DNA of 64,000 nt from Colimorpha sp045597945 (GTDB lineage: Bacteria; Bacteroidota; Bacteroidia; Bacteroidales; P3), in NCBI GenBank assembly GCA_045597945.1, contig JAZLLD010000035.1, forward strand, positions 5,139 to 69,138. Reading direction: 5' to 3'. The translations under genes and the position numbers were made by a program. The first letter of the stretch is position 1. The number at the start of each line of letters is the position of its first letter. Under the pieces are notes generated by a model. That model did no database searches. It saw nothing but the letters and a program-made list of their open reading frames with translations, and was not told the DNA's origin. Of the stretch, positions 8,918-19,054 are shown piece after piece.

Positions 8918-9685
8918 TTATTTTTCAGGACGACGTTTTCTTACAATGGCACGCAGCACAAAGAATGCTACGGCAACACAGAAGACAACGATAATAATGA
9001 TAGAAAGCTGATGGCTGTATTGCTCAATGATGGTGGGGTCGGCAACACGGTAGGCCAAATATCCCAGGAGCGCCAACACACAGTTCCATACGGCGGCACC
9101 TATAAAGGTGAACAAGGAGAAAGCCGCAATATTCATCTTTGAAAGACCAGCCGGAATGGATATCAGCTGACGAATGACCGGAATGAGTCGGCCGACTAAT
9201 GTGGATATATTACCATGGTCGTTAAAATAAGTCTCAGCACGCACAACTTTCTCTTTGGAAAGTTGGAGTAGGTGGCCTACTTTGCTGTCTGCAAAGGCAT
9301 AGATTATCGGACGGCCCAACCAACGAGAAAGAAAGTAGTTGATATAGGCACCCAACATAGCACCCAGAGTACCGAACAGCACAATCAGCCAAATCTTCAT
9401 TCCACCTTTTGTTTCGGGATTACTTGCCACATAAACTGCCGGAGGTATGACCACCTCGGAGGGGAAAGGCACGAACGAACTTTCCAAAGCCATCAAAAGG
9501 CCGACGGCCGAATAGTTCATATTGGCATCATACCAAGTCAGTGCACTATTAAGGAGTGAGGACGACTCCTCTCCGTCCCGCACCTGCTCGGCGATGTTGG
9601 TTGACGCATTTTGCGCAGATTCTTGTGCGAAAGAATGATAGCAGCATAAAAATGCAAACAAAAGTATCAATATCGTTTTCTTCAT
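8918..9685 (-). CDS. DedA/SNARE-associated family membrane protein
   Basis: A 255-residue DedA-family (VTT domain) inner-membrane protein. This family includes undecaprenyl-phosphate and lipid flippases and supports envelope integrity. The conserved core is present: ESSFVPFPSEVV, a GTLGAMLGAYINYFLSRWLGR block with GRLIPVIRQLISIPAGLSKM, and several transmembrane helices toward a basic C-terminus (RKRRPEK). It carries an N-terminal signal-peptide-like segment (residues 1-20, ending HSFAQ) and about 40 hydrophilic residues before the DedA core, which classical E. coli members lack. It lies 1 bp after the TPR gene stop, so is probably co-transcribed with it. Confidence 0.9.
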   Translation of the reverse strand: MKKTILILLFAFLCCYHSFAQESAQNASTNIAEQVRDGEESSSLLNSALTWYDANMNYSAVGLLMALESSFVPFPSEVVIPPAVYVASNPETKGGMKIWLIVLFGTLGAMLGAYINYFLSRWLGRPIIYAFADSKVGHLLQLSKEKVVRAETYFNDHGNISTLVGRLIPVIRQLISIPAGLSKMNIAAFSLFTFIGAAVWNCVLALLGYLAYRVADPTIIEQYSHQLSIIIIVVFCVAVAFFVLRAIVRKRRPEK

Positions 9686-9686
9686 A

Positions 9687-10988
9687 TTATAGTGAGGATA
9701 ATGAGGTTATACTATTAACAATTTCAACATCTTGCGCCAAATCAGGATACTGATTCAGGAGCGAATGATAGAGCGGGCCGAAATCAAACGCATCCTTCTG
9801 CAACAAGTCGAAGAGACGGCTGCGGCGACCCAAGCGATAGTAGCAATAGACTAATCGCGAATCGAACGCAAATCTATCTAATGCTTCGGTGCGAGAACTT
9901 TCTAAAAGCGAACAAGCCTCTGAAAATCTTTCAGACAAAATATAGAGGTCGGCCAGCACAACCCAATTGGCATCGGAATCGGGATCAAGGTCAATGGCAC
10001 GGCGGTAATACCCCGCAGCCTCATCCAGATATCCCATCTGCTGACTACAGCGACCAAGGTCGCACCACGCGTTGCTACATCCCGGGTCATCCTTCAAGGC
10101 ATCATGGTAATAAGTGGAAGCGGTATGGTAATTCCCCGCCGCAAAATAGATTCGTCCAATACAATAAAGGACAAAAGAACGGTCATCGGAATAAGGAATA
10201 GCATCGTGCAGTGCTTGTACGGCTCGAGCCTGGTCGCCCAAATTCCTATAGCACTCCGACAAACCAAGATAGGCATTATAGAAAGTTTTATCAATGGCAA
10301 TGGCATATTCCAACGCATCGGCAGCCTTCTCATATAGCGACAGCCAAGTGTACACACAGCCCAAACTGTGCCAAGCCCCCTTGGAAAAAGGATGGTCCAG
10401 CACAAACTGCGAATAAAACCCTTCAGCCTCAACAATCAGCCCCTGCTCATCCCAGGTGCATGCCAGATTGTAAAGCGACCGCTCTTCTTCCGGATTAATC
10501 TCCAATGACTTCTTATAATACTTCACCGCATTTTCCGACTGACCCAGTTTATAATACTCATCGGCCACATTGCCGTATATCATGTCGAGCTGATAGCCGT
10601 CAGCGGCAGCCTTCAGATAATAATCGATAGCCTGTTCCGGATGGCTGAGCATGCTATGAATAGCTCCAAGAGCATAATAGACATCGGTGTTGTCCGGCTC
10701 GGTACGCTCAAGATCCTTGAGGATTTCCAACGCCTGGGCATACTGACCTTGGATACTGCTAAGATGAGCCCGTCGCAAACGAATCACACCGCTGAGCGGG
10801 AAGAGCTGTTCGCCATATTTGACCGCAGCTTCCAACCCCTCGACATCAGATACTTCGAGGTAATAGTCGGCAATGATTTCCAATTGGTCAACATCAAAAT
10901 ATTTCGAACAGTCGCCCTGCTGCTTCTCAAAAGCGAGAACCAGTTCACGTACATTTTGTTCAAAGTTTTTAAAGCGGTCTAAGTTCAT
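9687..10988 (-). CDS. Tetratricopeptide-repeat protein
   Basis: A 433-residue protein built almost wholly of tetratricopeptide repeats (AYYALGAIH, SLYNLACTWDEQGL, AWHSLGCVYTWLS, AWCDLGRCSQQMG and similar units about 34 residues apart). TPR arrays are protein-protein scaffolds. There is no signal peptide, so it is probably cytoplasmic. Its ATG shares one base with the sprA stop codon (TAATG), so the two are translationally coupled. A role in making or handling SprA or its cargo is possible but only inferred from position. Confidence 0.85.
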   Translation of the reverse strand: MNLDRFKNFEQNVRELVLAFEKQQGDCSKYFDVDQLEIIADYYLEVSDVEGLEAAVKYGEQLFPLSGVIRLRRAHLSSIQGQYAQALEILKDLERTEPDNTDVYYALGAIHSMLSHPEQAIDYYLKAAADGYQLDMIYGNVADEYYKLGQSENAVKYYKKSLEINPEEERSLYNLACTWDEQGLIVEAEGFYSQFVLDHPFSKGAWHSLGCVYTWLSLYEKAADALEYAIAIDKTFYNAYLGLSECYRNLGDQARAVQALHDAIPYSDDRSFVLYCIGRIYFAAGNYHTASTYYHDALKDDPGCSNAWCDLGRCSQQMGYLDEAAGYYRRAIDLDPDSDANWVVLADLYILSERFSEACSLLESSRTEALDRFAFDSRLVYCYYRLGRRSRLFDLLQKDAFDFGPLYHSLLNQYPDLAQDVEIVNSITSLSSL

Positions 10989-13900
10989 TAAAAGCTAAAT
11001 CTAATAGTTATGCCACCCTTGGTGGTGGAGTTAGGATAGGAGTTTGATATATATGGGTGATTGATGTTGGTCTGGAAGAATGCTCGGAGGGTGAGGGTGG
11101 ACGAAAGAGCATATTCTGCCGAAATCTCGGCCATCCATACCTCACTACCCGAGGACACCTGGCTGGTGTTCTGGTTTATCTTGCGGATATTGGTCTTATT
11201 GCTATTATAGGTGAGGTTCAACTGCAGCACGATATCGCTTTTCAAGTGATGGACTTCGTCGGCAACTTTCACATCGAATGCCACATTCTTGAATCTGTAT
11301 CCACCGCCGAAAGTAACACCCTCGCGCGAGGTCTCTGTCAGCTGATTGTTGGAGAAACTGAGTGTCATCGTACGGTTCTTCTGTACCGAAAAGTTGAGCT
11401 GAACGCTGTTCACCATACTCACCGACATGCGAATCAAGGGGTTAAACTGCTCGCTTATCTGCACGCCTTCCATGCTCAACGGAGCAATGAAATCACAAGT
11501 CGAATTCAGCACACTTTCTGAGCCATAGTCATAATTATCCTTGCCCGAAATAGCCGCATCAGTATAGTAATTTCCTATTGAATACGTCGAAGAGTATTTG
11601 TGGGACAAGGAGATGTTGTTGAACCACTTCTTCAGCCATTTGACTTTATTAAGTCCATTGTAATTGATAGACCAGTTCGGCATAGGCATTCCCAAGAACG
11701 GCGAGAACGACTGGCTGGAGGCATCTTTGCCCAGATAAGCCGAAATGAAGCTGGTCAGCAACACCGACTGCTGATTGGCACTATAGCCCATCGGGAAATA
11801 GAGGCCGTTCATACTGTCGCGAACCATCTCATTGGTGATGGGGTCGGTGTTTAATTCGGCCAGGCGCTGGGCCACAATCTGCCGATTGTTCAAGAAGGTC
11901 TGATAAAGGGTGCTGTCGTCAACAAACGTTGTTCCCCAACTCCAGCATGATGTAGTGTAAGAGCCAGCCATCACATACGACAACGGTCCGCACACCTGAT
12001 CCCAATCTTGGATGTATTTATAATAGTATTCGTCACGCGACTGGTAGTTCTGCATGGCGTTCAGCTCTATCTTTAAATCTCGTATCGGTTCGACCGAAGC
12101 TTGCAGCGACAACTGCTGATTGCTGGTGTTCTTATGGGCTGTGTTCATCAGTTGGTCTGTCGACAGCAACCCCATGTCGCGCAACCGGTCGGCCATAGCA
12201 TCGTTGAATCCCAAAACAAAAGCTGGTCCCGGCATCCATCCATTAACAGGATCCATGCCCAAGATACTGGCTGTACCCATGTATCCGGGAAGGGTCGAAC
12301 CCATATTGCGGTCGTACTGGACATTGACAGTCTTCACTCCGGTGAGGAATCGGATGCCGAACTTGCCCAACTCAGCCAACATTTCCATGGCCTCAGCACG
12401 ACGCGCAGAATCCGGGTTCTTCGCACGAGCAATGGAATCTTGAATTGCTTGGTCTCGTTCTCGTTTGGTCATTCGTTTGGGGTCTTTCGCCTGACTCTTG
12501 GCTCCGGCCTTATATGCGTTCTTGATGAATGGGAAGCGATTGTACAACGTCTGCATGGTGGCCGAAACCGAGCCTTGCAACTGCGTGGAGCTGTTCAACG
12601 TGCTACCCTGGCTCTGCATAGCCTGCGTAGTTCCGTAGAAATTGTAGGCTGTTCGATAGCTCAACGGCACACGGATAAAATCCAAGTACGGCAACTTGGT
12701 AATGGGCACATCCCATGTGAGGTTGACCGTCTGCTGGAAATTCTGCATCGTACCTCCGTTTGTAATCGAATGCCAGATACTGTCTTTACATTCTCGTGTG
12801 TCCACACGTCCTACGGGTTCGTCAATTCTCGCATTGGCCGAGGCGGCGTATGTCAGATGGATGCTACGGCTCAGGTCGTACTGCAAACCATAATCGCGCC
12901 TCCATGTGAACTGCTTGAAGTAGGTTGGCTTGATGATAACCAAAGCCGCGCCCTTGTTTCTCAACATAGTTTCCTCATAGTCGCGATACACCTCCGTACT
13001 GAACGACAAGGACTTGGGCTTATAATACAAATTGAAGTCTTTGATAAACTTACCATTCTTCCCGTTGATAAATTTCACATTGCTCTTGGCAAAGGGAGCC
13101 AAAAGGCCGGGTTCCTGCGGACTGAAGGCGTAGTTCAACGTACCACGGTGCTGATCTTTATTGTAATACGACAACTCGTGGTCCGACTTGCGCTCTCGCA
13201 TATAAGCATACGACATCGAGAAGTTTTCCACATCATAGAAATGGGGTTTCAGCGCACCCTTGCCCGTGCGTTCTTTTCGAACATTGGTCAAGGTCAGGTT
13301 CGTGGTCGTATGGCGTTCCTGTGCCATGGCACGCACACTGTCCCGTTCATCTTTGGTCTGATAGGTCTGCAAATCGTCGCGCATTCTCACATCAGGATCC
13401 ATTGGGTTGTACTCAGGCGTACCGACCTGATTGTTGTAGTCAAGATATAACGGTATATGCACACCCCATTCTTCGGGGAGGAACTTGCCCAATTCCATAT
13501 CCAGCGTGGTCTGGAGCTGCATGTTATTAACCAACTCAAGTTTGGTAGGCTTGTCCTCAAGATTACCGAAACCCGAGGTGGTATAAGAACCGAACATGGA
13601 AAGATTACCCACATCGGCCAAATTTGTACGAGCCATAGCCATGGCCGCCCAACCTCCACGGTTATTGAAATCAGCCAAACGCAATTCGTTAATCCACACC
13701 ATGCACGACTTCGGCAGCATGTTGTTTCCATCGTTCAATGTCTCTTTCTTGGGATTGCGGACACCGACCATGATCACTTTCACCTTGCCCAAATTAGGCG
13801 TGCCCAACACGGTGTACTTCCTGCCACCATAATATTCGCTATACAGCAGCTGGCTATTGTACGACATATCGCCACTGCGAATCAGCCGGTTGCGATTGGT

Positions 13901-16900
13901 CTTCAATTCCACCAGCTTATTCAGGTCAATCTCTACATTATTTTCTATTGGCCAGATGCCGTACCTGTCATCCTTACTCACGCCCCAAGGGGTGAGCGTC
14001 AGAGGAACTTCGTATTCATAATAGTTATTGGTGTAGTCGCTACCCAGTCGCACAAACAGCACCAAATCGCCATCGTCAATGGGATCACTTTCCACCTTTT
14101 TCTCGGCATGTACGAACATCTTCAATTTTCCGTAGTTGCGCAGGTCATACGAGGAGTTACGATACACAGCTCTGGCATCGCCCGATGCCAAATCGGTGAT
14201 GTCCAGTGCCAGGGCTTGCTCGTTCAACTGGGTCAACGACGACGAGGTGCTGTACCACTGCTCGCGTTCCACATCAGGAGGCAGCACATAGGGCACCGGA
14301 TAGCGGCTGCCATTCTCTTCAATACTCACAGTACTGATACTGAACGAGGTATTGGCACCCGTTCCGGTTGTGTAGTCGCCCGGCTGCAACAGGTCTTCGG
14401 TATATTTTCGCCAAGTGGCATACACCAGTTCCAAGGTGGCGAAACGGAGGAACACAGGCTCTTCGAAGTCGGTCAGATACATACGCATGAAACGTATCGA
14501 CTGGAACCCGTTCAGCTTACCAATCAGCTGGTCGTACTCTCTGATGGGGATTCTGAACTGATACCATTTGCACGAGGTCGTACTACCATCGGCCAGTTTG
14601 ATGTTTTCGGCCTCCTGGATGTCAACAATATGGTTCTCGCCTATCACCATCTTGGTAGGGTCGATTTCAATCATATATTGGTAATAGTTCTCGCCCTCGC
14701 TCAGGGTGTTGTCCCTATTGATGTCCTCCACATTGGGATACGTCGAGCTGGCCGTCATATACGACTCGGTGTTGTCGGCATCCACGCGTGAGTTGCCCTC
14801 CGGGTTGTTGAAATACTTGTAGCGCTCCACAATCTTCACGTCCTCCTGGTCGTAGTCCGAGCCCAGGAAATAGTGGAAATCGTCGCCCGACGGGTCGGCA
14901 TAGGCCATCTGATAAGCTCGCGAGTCGGTTCCGTGCAACAAAGCCACCTGGTTGATATAATCGGCAAAGAACGAACGCTCGTCCTCTATGTCAAAGCTGT
15001 TGCTCAATCCGTCATAGCCCACATCCTGATACTTGCGCGACGATTCGTCGTTGGCAAAGGCATTCACAATGGGCTGGGTATTCGGCACACGACCCCAGAT
15101 GGTGGTGTCAACGCCCGTAACGACCTCGCTCGTAGGCAGACCGTTCTCAAAACTCTTGCGGCCGTCGCGCAGGATATCCTCGCTGATGTCGCCCAAGTTG
15201 ATATACAGTTTGCCACCCGTATGATTGGGACTTTCAATAAAGGGATCCATCAGCCAGAACTCCAAAGTCTCGATGTTCTGCGTTTCGAAATCGGTATAGT
15301 CAAGCTGACGCATGATACCGCCCCAACGGCTCTTCGGCTGGGCCAAAGTGCCCTCGGCCGTCAAACCCGCACTATACTGTCCCGCAGCCACATCGTAGTT
15401 ATACGGGCCTCGCTCTTCAGGATAGTACGACAAGTTCAGTTCATAGATATACTGCGGCACACCCGACTGCAATTCTTTATTGGGGAACACCTCTCGTTCC
15501 ATAATTCTGCGGGCGTAAGGCTTCGAGCGGTCCTCATCGGTGATATTTCTTGGTGAGCGAGAGTCGTAGAAGTCTCTGTCGATGCGGTACCAGTTCAGTT
15601 TCGCACGGTTGAATCCATAGGCCAGCCCCGTGCCCGGTGCCGTCTCGGGGAAGCGAGGCAACGGCGTGCTGAAGTCCTGCGGTGTGCTGGCCAGATTCCA
15701 GTAGGTCAGGCCCTTCAAGTCGATGCTACTCTCCGCTCCTTCAAAATCATCCACATAGGTCACCGCACCCTCTTTTAATCCGGCAGAAGACAACCCCGGC
15801 ACAAAATGGGCGAACTCGGCCGTCACGGTCAGGTTCGACGGTGCCTTAGTCGAGATACCCGGCAGCATATCCACCAGCTTTGTCACAAAAGGTGCGTCGT
15901 GGCGGTAGTTCAGATCAAAGCCATAGATACTATTGCTGGTCGGCTCGTCGCCAAAATTATTCTTCTGCGTCAGAGGCCGTTCCGAGAGGTTCATAAAGGT
16001 AGCGCCCACATTGAAGTCGGGCTGAATCTCATAGTTCAAGTGCGCTCCCACCATCGATTTGGTGGTCATACTGAACGAGTTGTCCTCGCAGCTGATGCTG
16101 ATGGGCGTTCCGCTCGACAGCACGCTTTCGTTAATAATTCGCACCGTTCCCATCGTATAGTCAACCGTATAGTCAACATTTTCAATCAACGGCATGCCTC
16201 CCGCCGTCACCGTCACCGAACCTTGCGACACACTGTAGCCCAACGAGATCTCACCGCTCACCGTACTCGAATAGTAACCCTCGATATAGAACTTGTTCTT
16301 GTCGGCAAACTGTTGGGCCAACGTCCTGGTCATTGTATATAATGAATCAAAACAATATTGCTTGGCCAGTTCTTCGTCGCCCAAAATGTTGCGGAGGTCG
16401 CGGCCGAAGGGTTCCACATAGGGGAAGAAGATACGGCCCGTGGTGGCCTGGATGGTGCCCGCCTTGAAGGCCGCACTATCGAACCAGTCGAACACACCAT
16501 CGGCATAATAATAGTTCTGCGAAGCATCCATGCGGTCCAAACCGAAAAGTTCAATCAGCGGCACGCCTTCTTTGGGTCCTTCGGTGAAATAGCCAATACC
16601 CACACCGCCGTCCGGACTCTCATACAGCACGTTGAGACGGAAATTGTCGCGGCCCAGCTGTGTACTCTTCAGGAAGTAGACGTTCTTCATCATCAGCTTC
16701 CAGAGCGGACTGTGGGTATCCACGCCTGTACCTTTGATCAGTTTGACCACCAGGGTATTGGGGTCGTTCACACCATCTGTCGTCAGCTCGCCCACCTGGT
16801 ACACCGTCGTGTCGCCAATCACCTGGTATTGGAACGCCACGGCCAGCACCTGGTCGGCGCTCAGCGCCTGGTTTAGCGTGATAAAGCCCAGTTCGGCATT

Positions 16901-18121
16901 GTAGGTATACTCGCTGCTGGTCAGCAGACGGGCGCTCTCCACCTTCACATAGTCCGTTCCCGACGTAAAGCCGAGGCCCTGCATATAGCTAGTGATGTTG
17001 TCAGTCTCACGGATCGCCCCCGTGTTCATCACATCAAACAGATTGTTACTCCTGTTGTTCGGCAATTCCGAATAGCCGCCCATCAGCCGCGAACTGCTGG
17101 GTTCGTTCTCTCCCAAATCGGTCAGTGCCAAAATATTTCTATTGTTCGTCACGGCAGCGCCCACATTAGTTCTCCACACCTCCATACGGATAATCTTGAT
17201 GTTGGTGTTCGGAATGGGCAGTGTCGACATAGTCTCGTTGTAGTGATTATAAAAGTATTGCGAGATAAAGAAATGCCGGTTCTCCTCATATTCGTCGGCC
17301 CTGATTTGGAACTCCTGCATCGACGCGCCGCCCTGCACCTGCATATTCTCGGTGCTAGTCTCCTTCTGCGAGAGCACTGCGTCCACAGTCAGTTTGCCGA
17401 ATTTCAGCTTGGTATGGAAGCCGAACAGCTCCGAGCTACCGTGGATAAGGCGGGTGTTCAGCGGGAAAGAAATGTCTGCTGCCTCAAACAGCTGGATGAT
17501 ATCGTCTTCCTTGCCGTCATACTTCAGCTTGATCTTGTTCTCAAAGTCGAAAGTGGCCTGGGTATTCCAATTGATGTCGAAGTCGAAAAGATCGCCAATC
17601 TTGGCGTTCAGACTCACCTGGATGTTCTCATCGAAATCAAAATTCGTCACACTGCGCGAACTGGCATCCCTCTGTGGGTCATCACGGAAGTTATTGACAA
17701 TCTGGAATGTGAGGTCGGCACTTCCCGTAGGCTCAATCTTAATTTCAGGAATGGCCAGCAGGCCGTCCACCTTGCGGCTGATCTCGCTGAAACCGGGAAT
17801 ACGGCTCAGCAACCCCTCCGAGGCCGAAGTGTCGCTCACGCTGGAACGTTCTTTCCAGTACGACCGCATCAGCTCGTTCATCTGATAGTCCTGATACTCC
17901 TCGAAAGTCATAAACTCGCGGTTCACCACCATATCGCCCAACTTAGTCAACTTCACATAGCTACCCGACTGAGGGTCGTATTCCACAGTCGTCACCGGGC
18001 CATTAGGCACCTGTGCCCACGCCGAAGCGCCGGCGCCCAACAGCAAGAAGAGCGCCAAAGCGGCCACAACCCGAGGCAACCGAATCCGCAACAGACCTAA
18101 TATGTTATCCAATATCTTCAA
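10988..18121 (-). CDS. sprA: Cell-surface translocon protein SprA (Sov) of the type IX secretion system
   Basis: A 2,377-residue outer-membrane protein with the family's characteristic size (about 2,400). SprA/Sov forms the very large beta-barrel through which type IX secretion cargo crosses the outer membrane, and it is needed for gliding where that occurs. A signal peptide occupies residues 1-37 (ending ASAWAQ). The family motif TYVDDFEGAESSIDLKG is present, with long repeated beta-strand regions and a C-terminal TLRAFFQTNINHPY strand ending in Phe. It lies directly downstream of ruvA, an arrangement also known in Porphyromonas (sov), and upstream of the TPR gene. No other T9SS core genes (porKLMN, porV) are seen here. 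Confidence 0.95.
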   Translation of the reverse strand: MKILDNILGLLRIRLPRVVAALALFLLLGAGASAWAQVPNGPVTTVEYDPQSGSYVKLTKLGDMVVNREFMTFEEYQDYQMNELMRSYWKERSSVSDTSASEGLLSRIPGFSEISRKVDGLLAIPEIKIEPTGSADLTFQIVNNFRDDPQRDASSRSVTNFDFDENIQVSLNAKIGDLFDFDINWNTQATFDFENKIKLKYDGKEDDIIQLFEAADISFPLNTRLIHGSSELFGFHTKLKFGKLTVDAVLSQKETSTENMQVQGGASMQEFQIRADEYEENRHFFISQYFYNHYNETMSTLPIPNTNIKIIRMEVWRTNVGAAVTNNRNILALTDLGENEPSSSRLMGGYSELPNNRSNNLFDVMNTGAIRETDNITSYMQGLGFTSGTDYVKVESARLLTSSEYTYNAELGFITLNQALSADQVLAVAFQYQVIGDTTVYQVGELTTDGVNDPNTLVVKLIKGTGVDTHSPLWKLMMKNVYFLKSTQLGRDNFRLNVLYESPDGGVGIGYFTEGPKEGVPLIELFGLDRMDASQNYYYADGVFDWFDSAAFKAGTIQATTGRIFFPYVEPFGRDLRNILGDEELAKQYCFDSLYTMTRTLAQQFADKNKFYIEGYYSSTVSGEISLGYSVSQGSVTVTAGGMPLIENVDYTVDYTMGTVRIINESVLSSGTPISISCEDNSFSMTTKSMVGAHLNYEIQPDFNVGATFMNLSERPLTQKNNFGDEPTSNSIYGFDLNYRHDAPFVTKLVDMLPGISTKAPSNLTVTAEFAHFVPGLSSAGLKEGAVTYVDDFEGAESSIDLKGLTYWNLASTPQDFSTPLPRFPETAPGTGLAYGFNRAKLNWYRIDRDFYDSRSPRNITDEDRSKPYARRIMEREVFPNKELQSGVPQYIYELNLSYYPEERGPYNYDVAAGQYSAGLTAEGTLAQPKSRWGGIMRQLDYTDFETQNIETLEFWLMDPFIESPNHTGGKLYINLGDISEDILRDGRKSFENGLPTSEVVTGVDTTIWGRVPNTQPIVNAFANDESSRKYQDVGYDGLSNSFDIEDERSFFADYINQVALLHGTDSRAYQMAYADPSGDDFHYFLGSDYDQEDVKIVERYKYFNNPEGNSRVDADNTESYMTASSTYPNVEDINRDNTLSEGENYYQYMIEIDPTKMVIGENHIVDIQEAENIKLADGSTTSCKWYQFRIPIREYDQLIGKLNGFQSIRFMRMYLTDFEEPVFLRFATLELVYATWRKYTEDLLQPGDYTTGTGANTSFSISTVSIEENGSRYPVPYVLPPDVEREQWYSTSSSLTQLNEQALALDITDLASGDARAVYRNSSYDLRNYGKLKMFVHAEKKVESDPIDDGDLVLFVRLGSDYTNNYYEYEVPLTLTPWGVSKDDRYGIWPIENNVEIDLNKLVELKTNRNRLIRSGDMSYNSQLLYSEYYGGRKYTVLGTPNLGKVKVIMVGVRNPKKETLNDGNNMLPKSCMVWINELRLADFNNRGGWAAMAMARTNLADVGNLSMFGSYTTSGFGNLEDKPTKLELVNNMQLQTTLDMELGKFLPEEWGVHIPLYLDYNNQVGTPEYNPMDPDVRMRDDLQTYQTKDERDSVRAMAQERHTTTNLTLTNVRKERTGKGALKPHFYDVENFSMSYAYMRERKSDHELSYYNKDQHRGTLNYAFSPQEPGLLAPFAKSNVKFINGKNGKFIKDFNLYYKPKSLSFSTEVYRDYEETMLRNKGAALVIIKPTYFKQFTWRRDYGLQYDLSRSIHLTYAASANARIDEPVGRVDTRECKDSIWHSITNGGTMQNFQQTVNLTWDVPITKLPYLDFIRVPLSYRTAYNFYGTTQAMQSQGSTLNSSTQLQGSVSATMQTLYNRFPFIKNAYKAGAKSQAKDPKRMTKRERDQAIQDSIARAKNPDSARRAEAMEMLAELGKFGIRFLTGVKTVNVQYDRNMGSTLPGYMGTASILGMDPVNGWMPGPAFVLGFNDAMADRLRDMGLLSTDQLMNTAHKNTSNQQLSLQASVEPIRDLKIELNAMQNYQSRDEYYYKYIQDWDQVCGPLSYVMAGSYTTSCWSWGTTFVDDSTLYQTFLNNRQIVAQRLAELNTDPITNEMVRDSMNGLYFPMGYSANQQSVLLTSFISAYLGKDASSQSFSPFLGMPMPNWSINYNGLNKVKWLKKWFNNISLSHKYSSTYSIGNYYTDAAISGKDNYDYGSESVLNSTCDFIAPLSMEGVQISEQFNPLIRMSVSMVNSVQLNFSVQKNRTMTLSFSNNQLTETSREGVTFGGGYRFKNVAFDVKVADEVHHLKSDIVLQLNLTYNSNKTNIRKINQNTSQVSSGSEVWMAEISAEYALSSTLTLRAFFQTNINHPYISNSYPNSTTKGGITIRFSF

Positions 18122-18139
18122 TGTTTGACTTTAACTTTA

Positions 18140-18290
18140 ACCTTAACTTTAACCGGCTTCCGCCCCACTCATAAATCATAAATCCTAAATCCCTTCAACC
18201 GGCTTCCGCCCCACTCTACAATCTACACTCTACACTCTAAAATCCCTTCCATTCTACAATCTACACTCTAAAATCTAAAATCTTAACTCT
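18140..18290. repeat. Interspersed short direct repeats between sprA and ruvA
   Basis: The gap is made of repeated words: AACCGGCTTCCGCCCCACTC occurs at about 18151-18170 and 18197-18216, with runs of ATAAATCATAAATCCTAAATCC and of TCTACAATCTACACTCTAAAATC between them. The same cassette recurs on the other side of ruvA at about 18900-19060. No gene is visible here. Confidence 0.75.
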
Positions 18291-18858
18291 ACAATCTCTT
18301 CAGAGCTTCTTTAATCAGTCCTTCTACCGAGAGGCTGTTGTCCAAACCCTGCAGCACCTTGTCGGCTGCGGCCTTGGGGAAACCCAGCATCACCAGGGCG
18401 CTCAACGCCTCCTCCTTATTCTGGCTGACAGCGGGAGCTGCCACGACATCCACGCCGGCGCCGCCCACCTTGTCTTGCAGTTCCAGCACGATGCGCTGTG
18501 CCGTCTTAGCGCCCACGCCCTTCACGCGCTGCACCAGCTTAGCATCCTTGGAGGCAATAGCGTTAGACAACTCCGACACCGAGAGCGACGACAGCATCAT
18601 CCTCGCCGTTGCCGCACCCACGCCGCTCACGCCCAACAGCAGGCGGAACATCTCGCGTTCCTGCGTGCTATAGAAGCCGTAGAGCAGATGCGCGTCCTCG
18701 CGAACCACCTCGTGCACCCACAACTTCACCACCTCCTTCTCCTGGATAGCACTATACGTGTTCAGCGATATCTCCAACAGATAGCCCACGCCGCCGCAAT
18801 CCACCACTGCCGTGGCGGCCGTCAGCATGGCCAATTTCCCTGATATATATTCGTACAT
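18289..18858 (-). CDS. ruvA: Holliday junction branch-migration protein RuvA
   Basis: A 189-residue RuvA, which binds four-way DNA junctions as a tetramer and loads the RuvB helicase. The N-terminal OB domain starts MYEYISGKLAMLTAATAVVD. The two helix-hairpin-helix motifs are LLGVSGVGAATARMML and LVQRVKGVGAKTAQRIVLEL. The C-terminal domain (about 145-189) is the RuvB-binding UBA-like domain with ALVMLGFPKAAA. The length is normal. Repetitive spacers flank the gene on both sides. Position upstream of sprA matches other Bacteroidota. Confidence 0.95.
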   Translation of the reverse strand: MYEYISGKLAMLTAATAVVDCGGVGYLLEISLNTYSAIQEKEVVKLWVHEVVREDAHLLYGFYSTQEREMFRLLLGVSGVGAATARMMLSSLSVSELSNAIASKDAKLVQRVKGVGAKTAQRIVLELQDKVGGAGVDVVAAPAVSQNKEEALSALVMLGFPKAAADKVLQGLDNSLSVEGLIKEALKRL

Positions 18859-18879
18859 AGTCTTAATTTTCTAAAAGTT

Positions 18880-19054
18880 AATATCACCCCCCCCGGCTCA
18901 CCCACTCTAAAATCTAAAATCCCTTCCACTCTACAATCTAAAATCTACAATCCCAACGGCCTCCGCCCCACTCATAAATCATAATTCATAAATCCTAAAT
19001 CCCTTCAACCGACCTCCGCCCCACTCTACAATCTACACTCTACAATCTAAAATC
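18880..19054. repeat. Second copy of the repeat cassette, upstream of ruvA
   Basis: The words CTCCGCCCCACTC (about 18960-18973 and 19014-19026), CATAAATCCTAAATCCCTTC and TCTACAATCTAAAATC repeat those in the sprA-ruvA gap, so ruvA is bracketed by direct repeats. There is also a C8 run near 18888. No coding signal is visible. Confidence 0.7.

Noticed and set aside
12101..13450. 449-residue frame antisense to sprA
   Set aside because: Mirror of the sprA coding strand; His/Gln-rich with no recognisable domain.
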